From contig CAJFCV020000001.1 in the NCBI GenBank assembly GCA_904066235.2, forward strand, positions 1,178,001 through 1,242,000: DNA of 64,000 nucleotides, read 5' to 3'. The DNA comes from Bursaphelenchus xylophilus. Its lineage: Eukaryota > Nematoda > Chromadorea > Rhabditida > Aphelenchoididae. Below, one piece after another: positions 1 through 10,553 of this stretch (position 1 is its first letter; each line of letters starts with the position of its first letter). The notes below the pieces were generated by a model. The model was given only the letters and a program-made list of their open reading frames with translations, searched no databases and was not told where the DNA came from. A program made the position numbers and the translations under genes.

Positions 1-321
1 AAGGTGTTTGGAAAGTTCATGGGAAAGAGCCAAACATAAGATTCTTTGCGTTTTCCTTTCTATTCAAAGATTTTTTATTCTTTTTCAAAAAGTAATGCGA
101 AAGTCTGGCACATGCAACTATCTCTCTATTAGTATTTTCATAAAGTGAATGGACATTTATTCTCTTTTTCATAGTGAAAATCTCAAAGGAGCCGTTTGCA
201 CTGTGCAAATATCATCCAAAGATTTTTTTCCTTTTTCCAAGAAACTGGATTTGATTTCTGCAAAGCGCGGGCTAAAAAAATCTCAAATACCTGTTAGGAA
301 ACTCTGGTTTCCGTAGATATA

Positions 322-862
322 CAGGGTGGTTCAGCTAAGTTCGCGGATGTAAAATGCTTATAACTTTTTATAGGATCGTTCAATTTTTATGAGCAATAGC
401 TCACTTTATTCCTTAGTAGTTACCATTTTGTTTAAAAAAAAGATCATTAAAAATGATCAGTCATACGTCGAGTTATGACCCTTCAAAGTCAAACATGCTT
501 TTTCACGTAAATTTTAAAAAAATTTACGGATTTTTTCGGATTTTCGGATTTTTTTGATTCCATCGTATTCTACGCAAAATTCTATGACTTCTGAAGCCCA
601 CTTACAATTTACAATTCTCGACCGGTCGAAAGTTATAAGCGATTTTCGAGATTTTTCGGAAATTTTCAGATTGAAGCGTGAAAAGGCAAGTTTGACTTTG
701 AAGGGTCATAACTAGACGTAGGATTGATCATTTTTAATGATCTTTTTTTTCAACAAAATAGTAACTACTAAGGAATAAAATGAGCTATTGCTCATAAAAA
801 TTGAACAATCCTATAAAAAGTTATAAGCATTTTACATCCGCGAACTTAACTGAACCACCCTG
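322..862. mobile_element. mariner-like foldback MITE with TA target duplication
   Basis: The two halves are near-perfect reverse complements: the left end starts CAGGGTGGTTCAG and the right end finishes CTGAACCACCCTG. Both ends are flanked by TA (320-321 and 863-864). Arms extend about 180 bp each around a centre near 590 and no coding region is present. The TA duplication and the CAGGGTG start are typical of Tc1/mariner-derived MITEs; the family is inferred, the palindrome is seen directly. Confidence 0.85.
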
Positions 863-1264
863 TATTCTTTTTGTGACGCTCTTTTCGCCTAAACCCTCAA
901 AAATTTGGTCTTTGAAACCAGCTCATGCTTCAAGAATTTTGTTCTCGAATAAACACAAAAAAATCGCATCAGTTTATTTTATTTGTCCTTATCACTTCTT
1001 TCCCCTCGTTTTCTTCCCCCCTCTCTTATTCATCCCGAAGAAATGGAAATTCCCTGCGCCTTTTTTTGACGACAAACCATTTTTGTTTGCGTATTTCCTA
1101 CGTTTTTCCGTCACGGATCGTCGTAAACCAGGGTTGTTCTTGGCTGTAACTTTAGTGGAATTTTTGGATATCGAGGAATGGGGTTGATTTTGAGGGGTAT
1201 TTTGGGAGTTCTTAACGTAATATTTTGAGTTTTGATATTGTTGAAATAGTCTCAAGGCCTTTAG
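863..1264. other. no gene seen
   Basis: A/T-rich spacer between the MITE and the SL/5S unit. The open frames here lack splice or homology support and overlap the MITE end. Confidence 0.6.
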
Positions 1265-1364
1265 AGAGAGTTATGTAATTTTTCTGAAAAAATCGGTTAA
1301 TGGTGACGTCACTAATATAGAAAAATTAGAGAGTATGCTTTTTGAGAGGCCACACAGAGCTAGC

Positions 1365-1412
1365 GTAAATTCCCCAGCCAAAAAGGAAAGGGTGGATCAG
1401 AGGTAAGCTGGC
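1365..1412 (+). promoter_or_regulatory. conserved SL RNA upstream block (PSE-like)
   Basis: The block running from AAATTCCCCAGCC through AGGGTGGATCAGAGGT lies about 20-65 bp upstream of the SL RNA start. It is conserved, on the other strand, upstream of both SL RNA copies near 23.5 and 24.0 kb. Position and conservation suggest the snRNA-type proximal sequence element. This is inferred from position, not from a known consensus. Confidence 0.55.
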
Positions 1413-1429
1413 TCTTTCATTCTATCTTC

Positions 1430-1528
1430 GGATTAATTTCCCAAGTTAAAGGTTAGCTTGAGATTCCAGCTCCTGAAAAGCGTGGCTGAACAAGAAAATT
1501 TTGGAAAGTTTGACTAAAAAGTCGAACA
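1430..1528 (+). ncRNA. spliced leader RNA (SL1-like variant), copy 1
   Basis: The 22-nt leader exon occupies 1430-1451 and is followed directly by a GT donor. It matches canonical nematode SL1 except at positions 3 (A), 10 (T), 19 (A) and 20 (A). CAAGTTA in the exon pairs with TAGCTTG downstream to enclose the donor, as in stem I of SL RNAs. An Sm site, AATTTTGGA, lies at 1497-1505, and a 3' hairpin follows with arms 1508-1514 and 1521-1527. Length of about 99 nt, Sm site and hairpin order all match SL RNA. The gene is paired with a 5S gene on the opposite strand. The leader is donated to pre-mRNAs by trans-splicing. Confidence 0.93.
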
Positions 1529-1614
1529 AATATCAATTCAAATGTATTTAATTCATGATATACCATCTAAAATACGGTTCTGATTTCTCTATTCAAATCA
1601 AAAAAGTCAAAAAT

Positions 1615-1732
1615 GCGTACGCCACTTGAGATTCCAAGGACGTCTCCGATCCAAGTACTAATCAAGCGCACCGTTGCTTAACTTGCCAGATCGGACGGGA
1701 TGGCGTGCTTTCAACGGGCTATGGGCGTACAC
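1615..1732 (-). rRNA. 5S ribosomal RNA, copy 1
   Basis: The minus strand carries a 118-nt 5S rRNA with the invariant blocks CACGCCATCCCGTCCGATCT, GCAAGTTAAGCAAC and TTAGTACTTGGATCGGAGAC. The first nine and last nine bases pair to form helix I. A T-run follows the 3' end (plus-strand AAAAA before 1615), a Pol III stop. The 118 nt read identical to the copies at 23168 and 23700. It converges with the SL RNA gene at 1430, as in nematode 5S/SL1 repeats. Confidence 0.96.
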
Positions 1733-1893
1733 ACTGCCCTCTCTTTCCATTTTTGATTTCATTCCGCGCAATTCATTTCTGGACATTATTTCTCTTATAT
1801 TTTGCTTATCCTAGGTTTAAATTCGTTCCAATCTGTTTCAAAACATTCCACTTGACTTTTTCATATTCCTATTTTTGATTTCTTCCAGACTTT

Positions 1894-4800
1894 ATGTCCA
1901 ATTACACTGCCAAAAATGCGCCTATGATGAAAGTTTCCTTCAAATTCGATGTCACCACCAACGGTTCGCACAACGGACTCCTCATCACGACGGGTATTCA
2001 AAATGGAGTCAACAGTCGAATTCAGCATTTCGGATTTGTTCAACCGCCTCAAATCCAAGAACTTCAACAAAGTTTGGCTGGGTCGACGATGAGTTTACCG
2101 GTAAGATAAAAAAATAAAAAAAATTAGGAACATTTTTAGCTTTTACTTTTCAAAAAGAGCTGAGATTTTGGGCGAAATTTGAAACAATTTAATTTTTTTT
2201 TTTTTTTTTTTTTTTTTTTGAATACTGATTTTTTAGAAACTTGATACAAATTAGTTTTTATTTCCGCAAAAAACTATTTTTTCCACGCAAAACAGCCAAA
2301 GATATGGTTGAAAATATTTTGAAAATCCTTTAGAATGCAATTGCGGCCCGGCCCCAATCCTCGTCCATTGGCGATGGCTATGACGTCACCGATTTCCGAG
2401 CCAGCTGCCGGACGCTTGACAATAAATTTGGCAGCACTACGACTGTAATGGAGCCGCTGCCAAGGACCGTTTCGCAAAATGCCGATGAATTTTTGAAGAA
2501 TTTGGACTTCAAATTGAACACTTTTGAAAGGGTAAGGTCGAAAAAAAATTTTTTTTTTGGTATTTCTATGGTCTTTTTTATCAAAAAAAATAGTTTTTTT
2601 AAAATTTTTCGTTAATTTTTTTTTCAAAAATGAATTTTTTTTTATTTTTTCGATTATTTTTTCGCCAAAAAACTCCGAAAATTTCTGCATAACGCGAACC
2701 GCAAGCCTCAATTAAACACCAAAAAATTTTTCTTATTTCCAGGGTACTCCTCGAGAATATGTCCTCAAAGATTCGAATACGACCACCACAACTGTTGAGG
2801 TGTTCCGATCGGAAAACGACGGGCAAACCGACTTTTATCAGCTTCCGCCAGCCCCTGGAGATGATCAAAAAAGGTTCACCTACGTACCGGCGAAAGGACC
2901 TCCGTACGAAAAATTTAGCACGTAAGTCAATGCGAGAGAATTTCCAGCTTAGCTCAGAAAAAGACCGATTTTTAGGCCGAAATTTTACAAAAGATGCGAC
3001 ACTTTTTTGCGAATTTAGGCATGAAAAGTTTCATTTTTATTTCTACCGTAGAGGGTAATGTTTACACAAAAAATCATTTTTTTCCGCGCGAAACTGGCCA
3101 AGATATGACCAAAAAGTGGGATTTTTCTCTGACCGCTCTCCGCGTTTTGCTTACTCTCTCGGCCGAAAACATTGTTGATATCTCGGCCGGAGAGAGAGTA
3201 CAAAAAAAAATGAGAACGGACGGCTAGACGGGAAAACGTTTTTTTTCCGATTTTTTTTGTTCAATAACTAGGAGACGAGTGATTTTTAATTATTTTAACG
3301 GCATTTTCAAAAAAAAATTTTTTTTTTTTTTTTTTTATTTTTTACCCATATTTTCCAGAACCGAAACCAAATTTGCCCCCAGGCCTGCGCGCAGTGTCAG
3401 CCCCACTAAAACCGTGCAGTGGAATGAGAACCCAGAGGTTTTCGAGATGAACTCCAATTACAGTGAACGGTCGACGGAAAAGAGGATTCGAGCCGAAGAA
3501 GAGGTCACAAGGACAATTTCTCCGACAGTGTGAGTTATTTTGATTAACTTTGACACTTTTACTTTTGTTTCTGGCCAATATCTTTGAGATTTTTTTGGGT
3601 TAGAAGGAGGCAAAAAATATGATATTTTTTTTTGATTTTTGGCTCGAATATATAAATACAGGGAGTTTTCGGCCAAAATAACATTTTTCGTCTGTCCGTC
3701 AGGCCGACTCTCCTCATTTTGCATGCTCTCTCGCGAAAAGATCATTCCCAAGGGAAGTCCCCAAAAGTGCGACGTTCAGATTTTGATTAAACTCGGCACA
3801 TACTTAGAATAATTTTTTCTAAAATATATGCGAGAATCCTAGCTCGCGCTCTGCAGAAACGACCGAGTTTTTAAATCGAAATATGGAAAAAAAATTACAA
3901 TTTTTTTTTCAAATTTTGACATGAAAATTTTTGTGTGTGTTTCTACTGTAGAGTGTGATGTTTCCACAAAAAATCTATTTTTTCCGCCCGAAATTAACAA
4001 AGATACGGCCAAAAAGTGAGAATTTTCTCTGACGGCTCTCCGCATTTCGCGTACTCTCTCGGCCGCAAACTTTCTCGGCTCTCACTGCAAAGAGCGAGCT
4101 AAAACTTTCAGAAATTGATATGTGGCCTATGTCTAATGTATGTGAAAGATTTAAAGAAAATCTGAGCGTCGCACTTGGGGTACCTTATAAGGAAAAGTCA
4201 AAAATTTTTGGATTTTTTTCGATTTTTTTTTACTGAATTTTTGTTTTTTAGCCCCTACACTGTCCAATCCCCAGCGCCCACCATCACTTCTCCGATCGAA
4301 ATTCAGCGAACCACAGCGAAAAACGACGCAATTTCAACAATTACCACCCCCATTCCATCCACCACCACTCCCATTTCATCGATGGCGTATGCCGAAATCT
4401 CCCGGCCTAAGCCCGCGCCCAGAGCAGTGGATATGCTCGAACCGGCGACCAATTTGAATACCGAACGAAATCGAGCAGTTGGCTTCGATGAGGATGGATA
4501 CGCCTACTTGACGCGAGGAAGCCAAACAAACCTCTCCGACCTGTACGCCCCCATTTTACAGTACTCGGGCGATGTGAAACCGGCCGAGTCGGTGGGCAGA
4601 GGCGTTGATGGGGATGTGAATAGAGCTGATGGAGGCTATGTCACGCCGAGAGGAGCCCGGGGCTATGGCGATGCGAGGTAAGGCCGAAATTCGGTAAAAA
4701 GTGTCAAATTTTCGTCGATTTTCGGTTTACAAATCTCGGCTGTTTCCGCAAAGCACGAGCCCGGATCGTCGTATATATTTTGGAAAAAATTGTTTAAATT

Positions 4801-7800
4801 TAAGCTAATTTTCATCAAAATCTGAGCGTCGCATTTGGGGTACTTCCCTTGTAAACCAGAAAGCGAAAACAATTTTGCGATTGGAGTACTTGTCTTGTTG
4901 GCGGACCGTTTTTATCAACAGACCTTTTTTACGCGGCCCTTTTTGTTCCCAACGCCACTATTCTCGTTGCAGAGCCAGCAGCAGTCGCGCTGACTCGCGT
5001 GGTTATACAACGCAGCCACCAACTTATCAATCTACCCGTCCACGTGATTCTCGACCCTATCAGACTCCATCTCAGCCGGCAAGAGATTCGCGAGGCTATC
5101 AAGGGAGTACAACATCTCTAACTGACCCCAGAGGCCGCAGAACTCCTTCAGTTCCAGTTGGCAGTCGGAATTACCGGCCTCAAGTCGACACTCGAGGCAA
5201 CACATTGCCCAGTCGAAGTCCTCAAGGGTCGAGGGCATATAATCCTGATCAATATCCGAACTACTTCAACCAAAACCCGGATTGGCGCGGATACGTGGCT
5301 CGAACGCCAAGCCGAGAGAGTCTGGTGAATCGAGGCACGGACCCGGTCGACCAACGACAGCCACGGTCGTTGCATCGAACAAGACGAACAACCTCGGCCA
5401 GTCCTGATTATACACGGCCTAATTTGGTGTACTCGCCGAATCCGAATACGGGCAGGCAAAGTCGAAGTACACAGAGAAGCGGGAGGAGTTATAGAAGTTC
5501 GCGGGATGAGAGCGATATCCTCAGGCAATGGGAAAGAGAACTGTCGAGATCGCCGAGCCCGTGGAGGTAAGAGAAGGGCATAGCAAACAAATTTAGAGGC
5601 CGGGAGAGACATATACCGAAATGAACCTCCGTATAGCAAAAGTCTTTCATAACGAACGAAATTTTTGGTGTCTTGCGATTCGTTCTACCAGAGGTTCGAC
5701 TGTGGATCTCTGTGCAAGGAGTTTAGCGAGCCCTAGGGAGTACTTCTAGCCATGTACAGTGGCGGACCTGATCCAGTTGCAAAAAACGTACAATTTCGAA
5801 TCCGGGAAGTACTAGTCGGGACAAAAAGTCCTGATAATTTTGCACTGTGCGGATTTGAACGTTTTGGGTTGTCGCTGCAAAAATCGCGAAAAAAAGTGTT
5901 TTGCACGGTGCATTTGACCCGAAAAGTGCATTTGCACAGTGCATTTTGTTTGTTTTTGCCTTATTGTCGCGCGCGATTCCCATTTTTCGAAGCGACAAAT
6001 CGTTTTTTCAGAGTGCGACAGAAACCGCGCAAAATCCGCACGGTGCAAAATTATCAGGACTTTTTGTCCCGACTAGTATCAAAAAATTTAGCAAAATGCC
6101 TCCCTCTGTGACTAAAAAAACTCCGTCTTGAAGGGCGCGCCTTTCCCTCACAAAAAAGACCCTATTGAAAACGGAGTTTTTCACTTGGAGAGGGACTTTG
6201 CTACATGTTTTGATACTTCCCGGATGCGAAATGGTACGTTTCTTGCCACTGGATCAGGTGCGCCACTGTATATGGTTAGAGGTATACTCCCTAGGGCGCG
6301 TTTAGAAATTTTGGGCGCTGCAAAGTCTTCGCCGCCCAAAGAATCCAGAAAATCCGGCATCATTGTAAAAGTTTTTAGTCTTGAATTTTTTTTGTGGGCA
6401 CTCTAGAAAAGTACTCCTAGCCATATATATACAGCCGTTGTTTATGCCACTGGCCCACTTTAAATGCGTGTCATTATGACACATTTTTTGGACAGACACA
6501 TATTTTGAAGTCTCGACACAGCGGACCCAAATTGACTTATAAAGACATATAACGACTTATTTGAACAGGTAATGACTTATAAGTCAAAATAACGTCAAAA
6601 AAGGAGGGGCTTATTTCTCTTTACTTATAAAAACAAATAAGAACTTATAATAACATATAAGTCACTTGCAAAGAAAACTTTTGAGCGCCAAATACGCTTT
6701 TTGCTTATTGCACGCGTGAGCTGGACTTAGAAATTCTAAATTTTTGGAACGTCGTAACGTGTTTCTACCTGATCGATCAAAGTAAGATGCTTTTAATCTG
6801 CCTTTTTTTGTTTTGCAAGAGTTTAGAGTGTTTAGATGAAAAGTCCCGAACGTAATAGCCTTCCCGTGCAGGGAGCATGCCAGCCTGAAGAAGATCCATC
6901 CCCAGAAGATGTATAAACATGCACGATCAACCAACGGATTGCTAAAGGATCCATTTGCTCAATTTTGGTAGGTGTTTTTTAACTGTTTTCCACATTTCAG
7001 AGGTCTCGAAAAAACTTCAAGACAAAGTTTTGTTATATTGTACTAGGTCCAGGTGAACCCGTTGGGTTTTAGATAACTACAAAAATGGTCATGGAGGAAT
7101 CCAATGGACAATGTATACACGATGAATAGAAAGATGACATCCGGTAGCTTCAGGTATGGTTGATAACATTCACCTGGACCTAGTACAATATCGCAAATTT
7201 CATGTCTAAAAATTTTTCCGCCAGAAACCTTTTAGGCAGTTCAAATTCATCTGTTTTACTGTTAGTATGTAACGCATAAAAAATTGAGTTTAAGCCGAAC
7301 TCATATTATAGTTTCCCGAAAAAAACTTTTTTCTAATATCTCCAAATATTTTCAGTGAAACCAGAAGCATTAGAAGCAATAATATACATCTACGGCCGCC
7401 TACAGAAGCGACGAACGCCCCATCAAAAAATCTCAGGTCCTTCGTGCATTGAAGTCTTATTCTACTTGTGCCGCTTAATTGTTTGAGTTATTGATTGAAA
7501 TAAATGTTCATTTTTTGCACGGTGCGGTTATAAATAAAATGACTTATAAAAACATATATGAAATTATAAGTCAATTCAACAAGAGCGCACAGAGAACCCT
7601 TATAAAATCATATATGAACATATAAGTCATTTAAAATGACTTATAAGAACAGATAATGACTTATAAAAAAATCATTTCATTATAAGTCATTATATGTTTT
7701 TATAAGTCAATTTGGGTCCGCTGTGGAGCGATATATGCCATGTAGAGGCAGCTAGTTTCTTTGACAGACAGCCTAATTTCGCCTTTTCAGACGAGACGGA

Positions 7801-7884
7801 GCCAGAGGGCGCTCAATCTCCCAAGAGCCGTATCACTTGTACGAAACCCGTGATTGCTTGGGACGCGTTGTGGGAAAACTATAA
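1894..7884 (+). CDS. Ser/Pro/Arg-rich disordered protein, seven exons
   Basis: Exons 1894-2100, 2334-2531, 2743-2921, 3359-3529, 4252-4677, 4973-5566 and 7791-7884 keep one frame through GT-AG introns and encode about 622 aa. The start is chosen because a TTTCTTCCAG acceptor, probably a trans-splice site, ends six bases before the ATG. I do not recognise the family. Residues 1-70 look more ordered; the rest is Ser/Thr/Pro-rich, and exon 6 is Arg/Ser/Tyr-rich with repeated RDSRGY-like stretches and ends in SRSPSPW. The last exon is inferred: exon 6 ends in a strong donor (AG|GTAAGA) that overlaps a TAA, and the exon at 7791 restores frame and is followed by AATAAA. If that intron is not spliced, the protein stops at 5570 with 592 aa. 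Introns 3-5 contain copies of a dispersed repeat and intron 6 contains nested elements. Confidence 0.75.
3764..4165. mobile_element. foldback element F (intronic copy)
   Basis: The left end GCGACGTTCAGATTTT is mirrored by AAAATCTGAGCGTCGC at the right end. Internal pieces such as CTCTCGGCCG and a conserved TCTGACNGCTCTCCGC block recur at 10.1-10.5 kb and 51.6-52.0 kb. Truncated relatives lie at 2925-3230, 4680-4865, 8850-8925, 9640-9715, 21560-21752 and 25205-25440. No coding capacity. Confidence 0.7.
5755..6270. mobile_element. MITE family A, interrupted by another MITE
   Basis: Family A is a 230-255 bp palindrome starting CAGTGG(C/G)GGACCTGATCC, with conserved inner blocks GTACCATTTTGCATCC, GGGAAGTATCAAAA and CTCCAAGTGAAAAAA, flanked by TA. 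This copy is split by a second element at 5812-6076. Outside it, CCCTAGGGAGTA at 5731-5742 is mirrored near 6285-6296, so an older palindrome may host both. Confidence 0.85.
5812..6076. mobile_element. TA-inserted MITE inside a family A copy
   Basis: The ends CTAGTCGGGAC and GTCCCGACTAG are inverted, the arms run through AGTCCTGATAATTTTGCAC, and TA sits on each side. Intact family A copies read GGGAAGTATCAAA; here GGGAAGTA stands before the insert and TATCAAA after it. Insertion and TA duplication are therefore visible to the base. Confidence 0.92.
6852..7447 (+). other. candidate two-exon ORF inside the TIR element
   Basis: A reading frame from about 6852 (…FPCREHASLKKIHPQK…) ends at a GTAGGT donor near 6968. 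An acceptor near 7356 continues in frame for about 30 codons to a stop. No start codon or family is evident. It may be the tail of an element-encoded protein or chance. Confidence 0.3.
7041..7185. mobile_element. small MITE with TACTAGGTCCAGGTGAA ends
   Basis: TACTAGGTCCAGGTGAA at 7041 is mirrored by TTCACCTGGACCTAGTA ending at 7185. The 145-bp element is nested in the 1.2-kb TIR element. Its outermost TACTAGGT is shared with a short motif that recurs through the window. Confidence 0.75.
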
Positions 7885-7937
7885 GCTTGTATCTAAACCT
7901 CGTATAGCATTACAGAATGTCAAGACACTGCCGTGTA

Positions 7938-7943
7938 AATAAA
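7938..7943 (+). terminator. poly(A) signal of the 1894-7884 gene
   Basis: AATAAA lies 54 bp after the proposed stop. It is 14 bp from the oppositely oriented signal of the next gene, so the two 3' ends probably overlap. Confidence 0.6.
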
Positions 7944-7956
7944 AAAAAACTTCTTT

Positions 7957-7962
7957 TTTATT
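7957..7962 (-). terminator. poly(A) signal of module gene 1
   Basis: Minus-strand AATAAA lies 36 bp beyond the stop codon at 7998-8000. Confidence 0.6.
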
Positions 7963-7997
7963 GGATTATCTTTTGGGTTCATGCAAAATTTTCACAT

Positions 7998-9837
7998 TCA
8001 AAGAAGAACAGAGTGGGCCAAAAACAGAATGTTGTCCGCGTCCTCGGCCTCACATTTTTCGATAACGTTGTATTGGGGTTTCCAGTAACGAGTGAAGATT
8101 TTCTTGTTCAGTCTTCCTTCCAAGTCCAGTTTGCAGAAGCTAAAGAATATTTGCTTCAAAAAATTTTACAAAAATTGTGGTTAAAAATTTGCTGACCTTC
8201 CGGGATTGAGTTCTTCGCCGATATAAGACAGCGCAGCTAGCGTCTCAAGTAAGTTGAAATGTTTCTCCACCTGAGACCGAATCGGGTGTCCATGGATGGA
8301 GTTTTCACGTAGTTTCTGAAGCTCTTTTCGGCATGGCAGGCGGAAACGATGACTAAAAAGAGAGTTGAAAAAAGAGGAATGCGTGGTATCTCTGAATACA
8401 GTCAAATCTCTGCACACTGGATTGCAAGGGACCAAAAAAAGATACAGTGCAAGCTTGATACAAGTCGCTAACGTTTTTAAAAATTGCACTGCGAAGTTTC
8501 ATCGCGCGACAGAAGTGGCGATAGAACTTTTTGGACTTCCGATTGTACCATGCACAGGAAGCGCTGTGAATTTTTCCTCCTCGCCGTATTCTGAGATGCG
8601 ACAAGGCCTTTGCATCGTGTAGACATGTAAAGATTTTTTGAGCCGTCTAATATCAGTCTGTCGGGAAAATAATTTGGATTCGTCTCGCTTTGGAATCGCC
8701 CATCATCGCTTTTGCACCCACCAAATTGGGGATTTGCTGGGCGACTGCGACAAGGCCAACATTTTCGTGCGACAATCCCCCGTTATTTTCCCGACAGACT
8801 AATAGAAAGGCTCTCCTTATTGGGTCATAGTCTAAAATTTGACACTTCCTCCGAAACTTTCGTTATAAACAGGCCAATCGCGAGCTAAAACTTTTAGGAA
8901 TTTTTGGGTGTGTAAAGGCTTGACTGAAGTCTTTGTATCACCTACTTCTCCTGGCAAGTGTCCTTGTACATGTCCAGCACATCATGTGCGGTATATCCTT
9001 TGGATGGGCCGTCCGTCTCCTCGATCAAGTCCAAAAATTGCGGTCCCAAGTTCCCGACAGCTACAATGTACTTGTCGCTGGAGTTGGCGAAGCAATGAAG
9101 CAGAGAAGGCTGTTTCGTCGCTCGAACAACCCCATAGAACGATGGGGATTGTTTGTGGCTGAACAGAATACGAGAAACTCCTTGAGTACCGAGATCGGGG
9201 TATTGTCTTCCAAAACAGTCCAACAGAGAGTCAACGGCGCCGGAGTGGTGGGAAGCGCTGAAAAAAGTTTGTATTAGAGGCGCTAGTAAGGGTATTAGTG
9301 TGTCAGAAAAGTAATGAGCACAATGTCGCTGCACTGATTGTGCCGCTGAAGTGAAAAGCAATGTGCAGACATGGCAGGGACCGGGCCGGGCTTTGGAAAT
9401 TTCGCAAACGGATAGCTTTTCTGGGGCGGTTATTGAAGGCCTGAACCCAGTTTTTTGGAAGGTCTTTTCGGTGGGTTTTTTTCCGTGAAGTTTGATGAGC
9501 CATAACTCTGCCCTCTGGGTCCGTAAACACTTTGGAAGTCAGATTATTCTTACGCTGTCTGAGGCCTTCAACATCCACTAGATCCCCAGTAAGGATTACC
9601 ATCTATACTAGAAATAGGTGCGTAAATTTTCATGAAGAATTATTATAGTTTTAATTTGTGCCAAGTTTGAGCAAAATCTGAGCGCCGCACATTAAGCACC
9701 TCTCTTTTAAAAAAAGTGGAGTAGTAGCCATTTACTCACAATGTTGGGACTTCCGGCTGAACGGCCAGCTCAGCTGTGGAATTGGCGTGAAGGTCAGTCA
9801 AGAGCGCCGTAACAAGAAGAGCCAGTTGATCAGCCAT
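7998..9837 (-). CDS. secreted six-cysteine module protein, gene 1 of array
   Basis: Exons 9740-9837, 8946-9257 (B), 8197-8352 (C) and 7998-8139 (D) encode 235 aa. Every intron is phase 2, as in the other four genes. I do not recognise the family. Exon 1 starts MADQLALLVTALL, a weaker signal peptide than in the paralogues. The module has six cysteines: three in B (DSLLDC, LLHC, KDTC), one in C (LPC), two in D (FC, EKC). Shared signatures are K(Y/F)IVA-GNL in B, a short hydrophobic LALSYIG-like stretch in C, and CKLDLEGRLN--IFT in D. Intron 2 contains a family B MITE. Secretion and three disulfides are inferred. The 3' end faces the convergent gene on the plus strand. Confidence 0.85.
8651..8804. 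mobile_element. MITE family B copy (gene 1 intron 2)
   Basis: Family B is about 140-160 bp with ends TATCAGTCTGTCGGGAAA and its complement, with internal CATCGC/GCGACA words. It lies inside intron 2 of module gene 1 and has no coding capacity. Confidence 0.88.
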
Positions 9838-10091
9838 GTTGAAGTTTAACGTGGTTTTTTGGACAATTTCAGTTGTTTATATAGTCTATACAGCCCATGA
9901 ATCAAAGTTTTTCTCTCGACTCTATGAATAAATTCAATTACATTTGGTTATTCATACTATGTGAACGTCTTCTTCAAAGACTAAGTTTGCGAAGAACGAA
10001 GAATCCTGTGGCCTGCAGCAATCGAATTTATTTACTTTTCCATTTAAATTTTTCAAAAAAAAACATTGGTTTAGAGGGGGAAGTGTTCAAA

Positions 10092-10535
10092 GTGCGACGC
10101 TCAGATTTTCTTTAACTTTTGCACATACGTTGACCATACACCACATATCGATTCCTGAAAATTTTAACTCACCCTTTGCAGGTACAGCCGAGATATTCAA
10201 CAATCTTTGGGGCCGAGAGAGCACGCCAAATGTGGAGAGCGGTCAGAGAGAAAACAACACTTTTTAGGTCATATCTTTGCCATCTGCGTGCGGAAACACT
10301 TAATTTTTTGTGGAATCACTACTCTCTACATATTGGCAAAGATATAGCTAAAAATTGCTTTTTCTCTCTGATCGCACTCCGCATTTCGTGCACTCTCTCC
10401 ACCGCAAAGATTTTTGAATCTCTCGGCTCTCCATGTAAAGCGTGAGCTAAAACTTTCAGCAATTGATATGTGGACTATTCCCAACATAAGTGCAAAACTT
10501 TAATTTTAAAAAAGAAAATTTGAGCGTTGCAATTA
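10092..10535. mobile_element. foldback element F
   Basis: GCGACGCTCAGATTTTC at the left is mirrored by GAAAATTTGAGCGTTGC at the right. The arms contain GAGAGAGCAC and CGTGCACTCTC. Same family as 3764-4165 and 51588-52004. Confidence 0.75.
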
Positions 10536-10553
10536 AGGGCAATTTTTAGCGTT

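Larger units (their letters stand above)
6517..7725. mobile_element. 1.2-kb TIR element with ACTTATAA subterminal repeats
   Basis: The inverted ends are CACAGCGGACCCAAATTGAC and its complement. Both subterminal regions carry many copies of GACTTATAAG/ACATATAA-like words in clusters (6530-6665 and 7535-7710). The inner part holds two exon-like open stretches on the plus strand and an AATAAA near 7500. No transposase is recognised. The element lies in the last intron of the 1894-7884 gene. Confidence 0.8.

Noticed and set aside
801..1187. 128-codon open frame (+)
   Set aside because: It begins inside the right arm of the MITE and has no domain, signal peptide or splice context.
5723..6131. overlapping open frames on both strands
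   Set aside because: They lie in nested palindromic MITEs; mirror-image frames are expected from inverted repeats.
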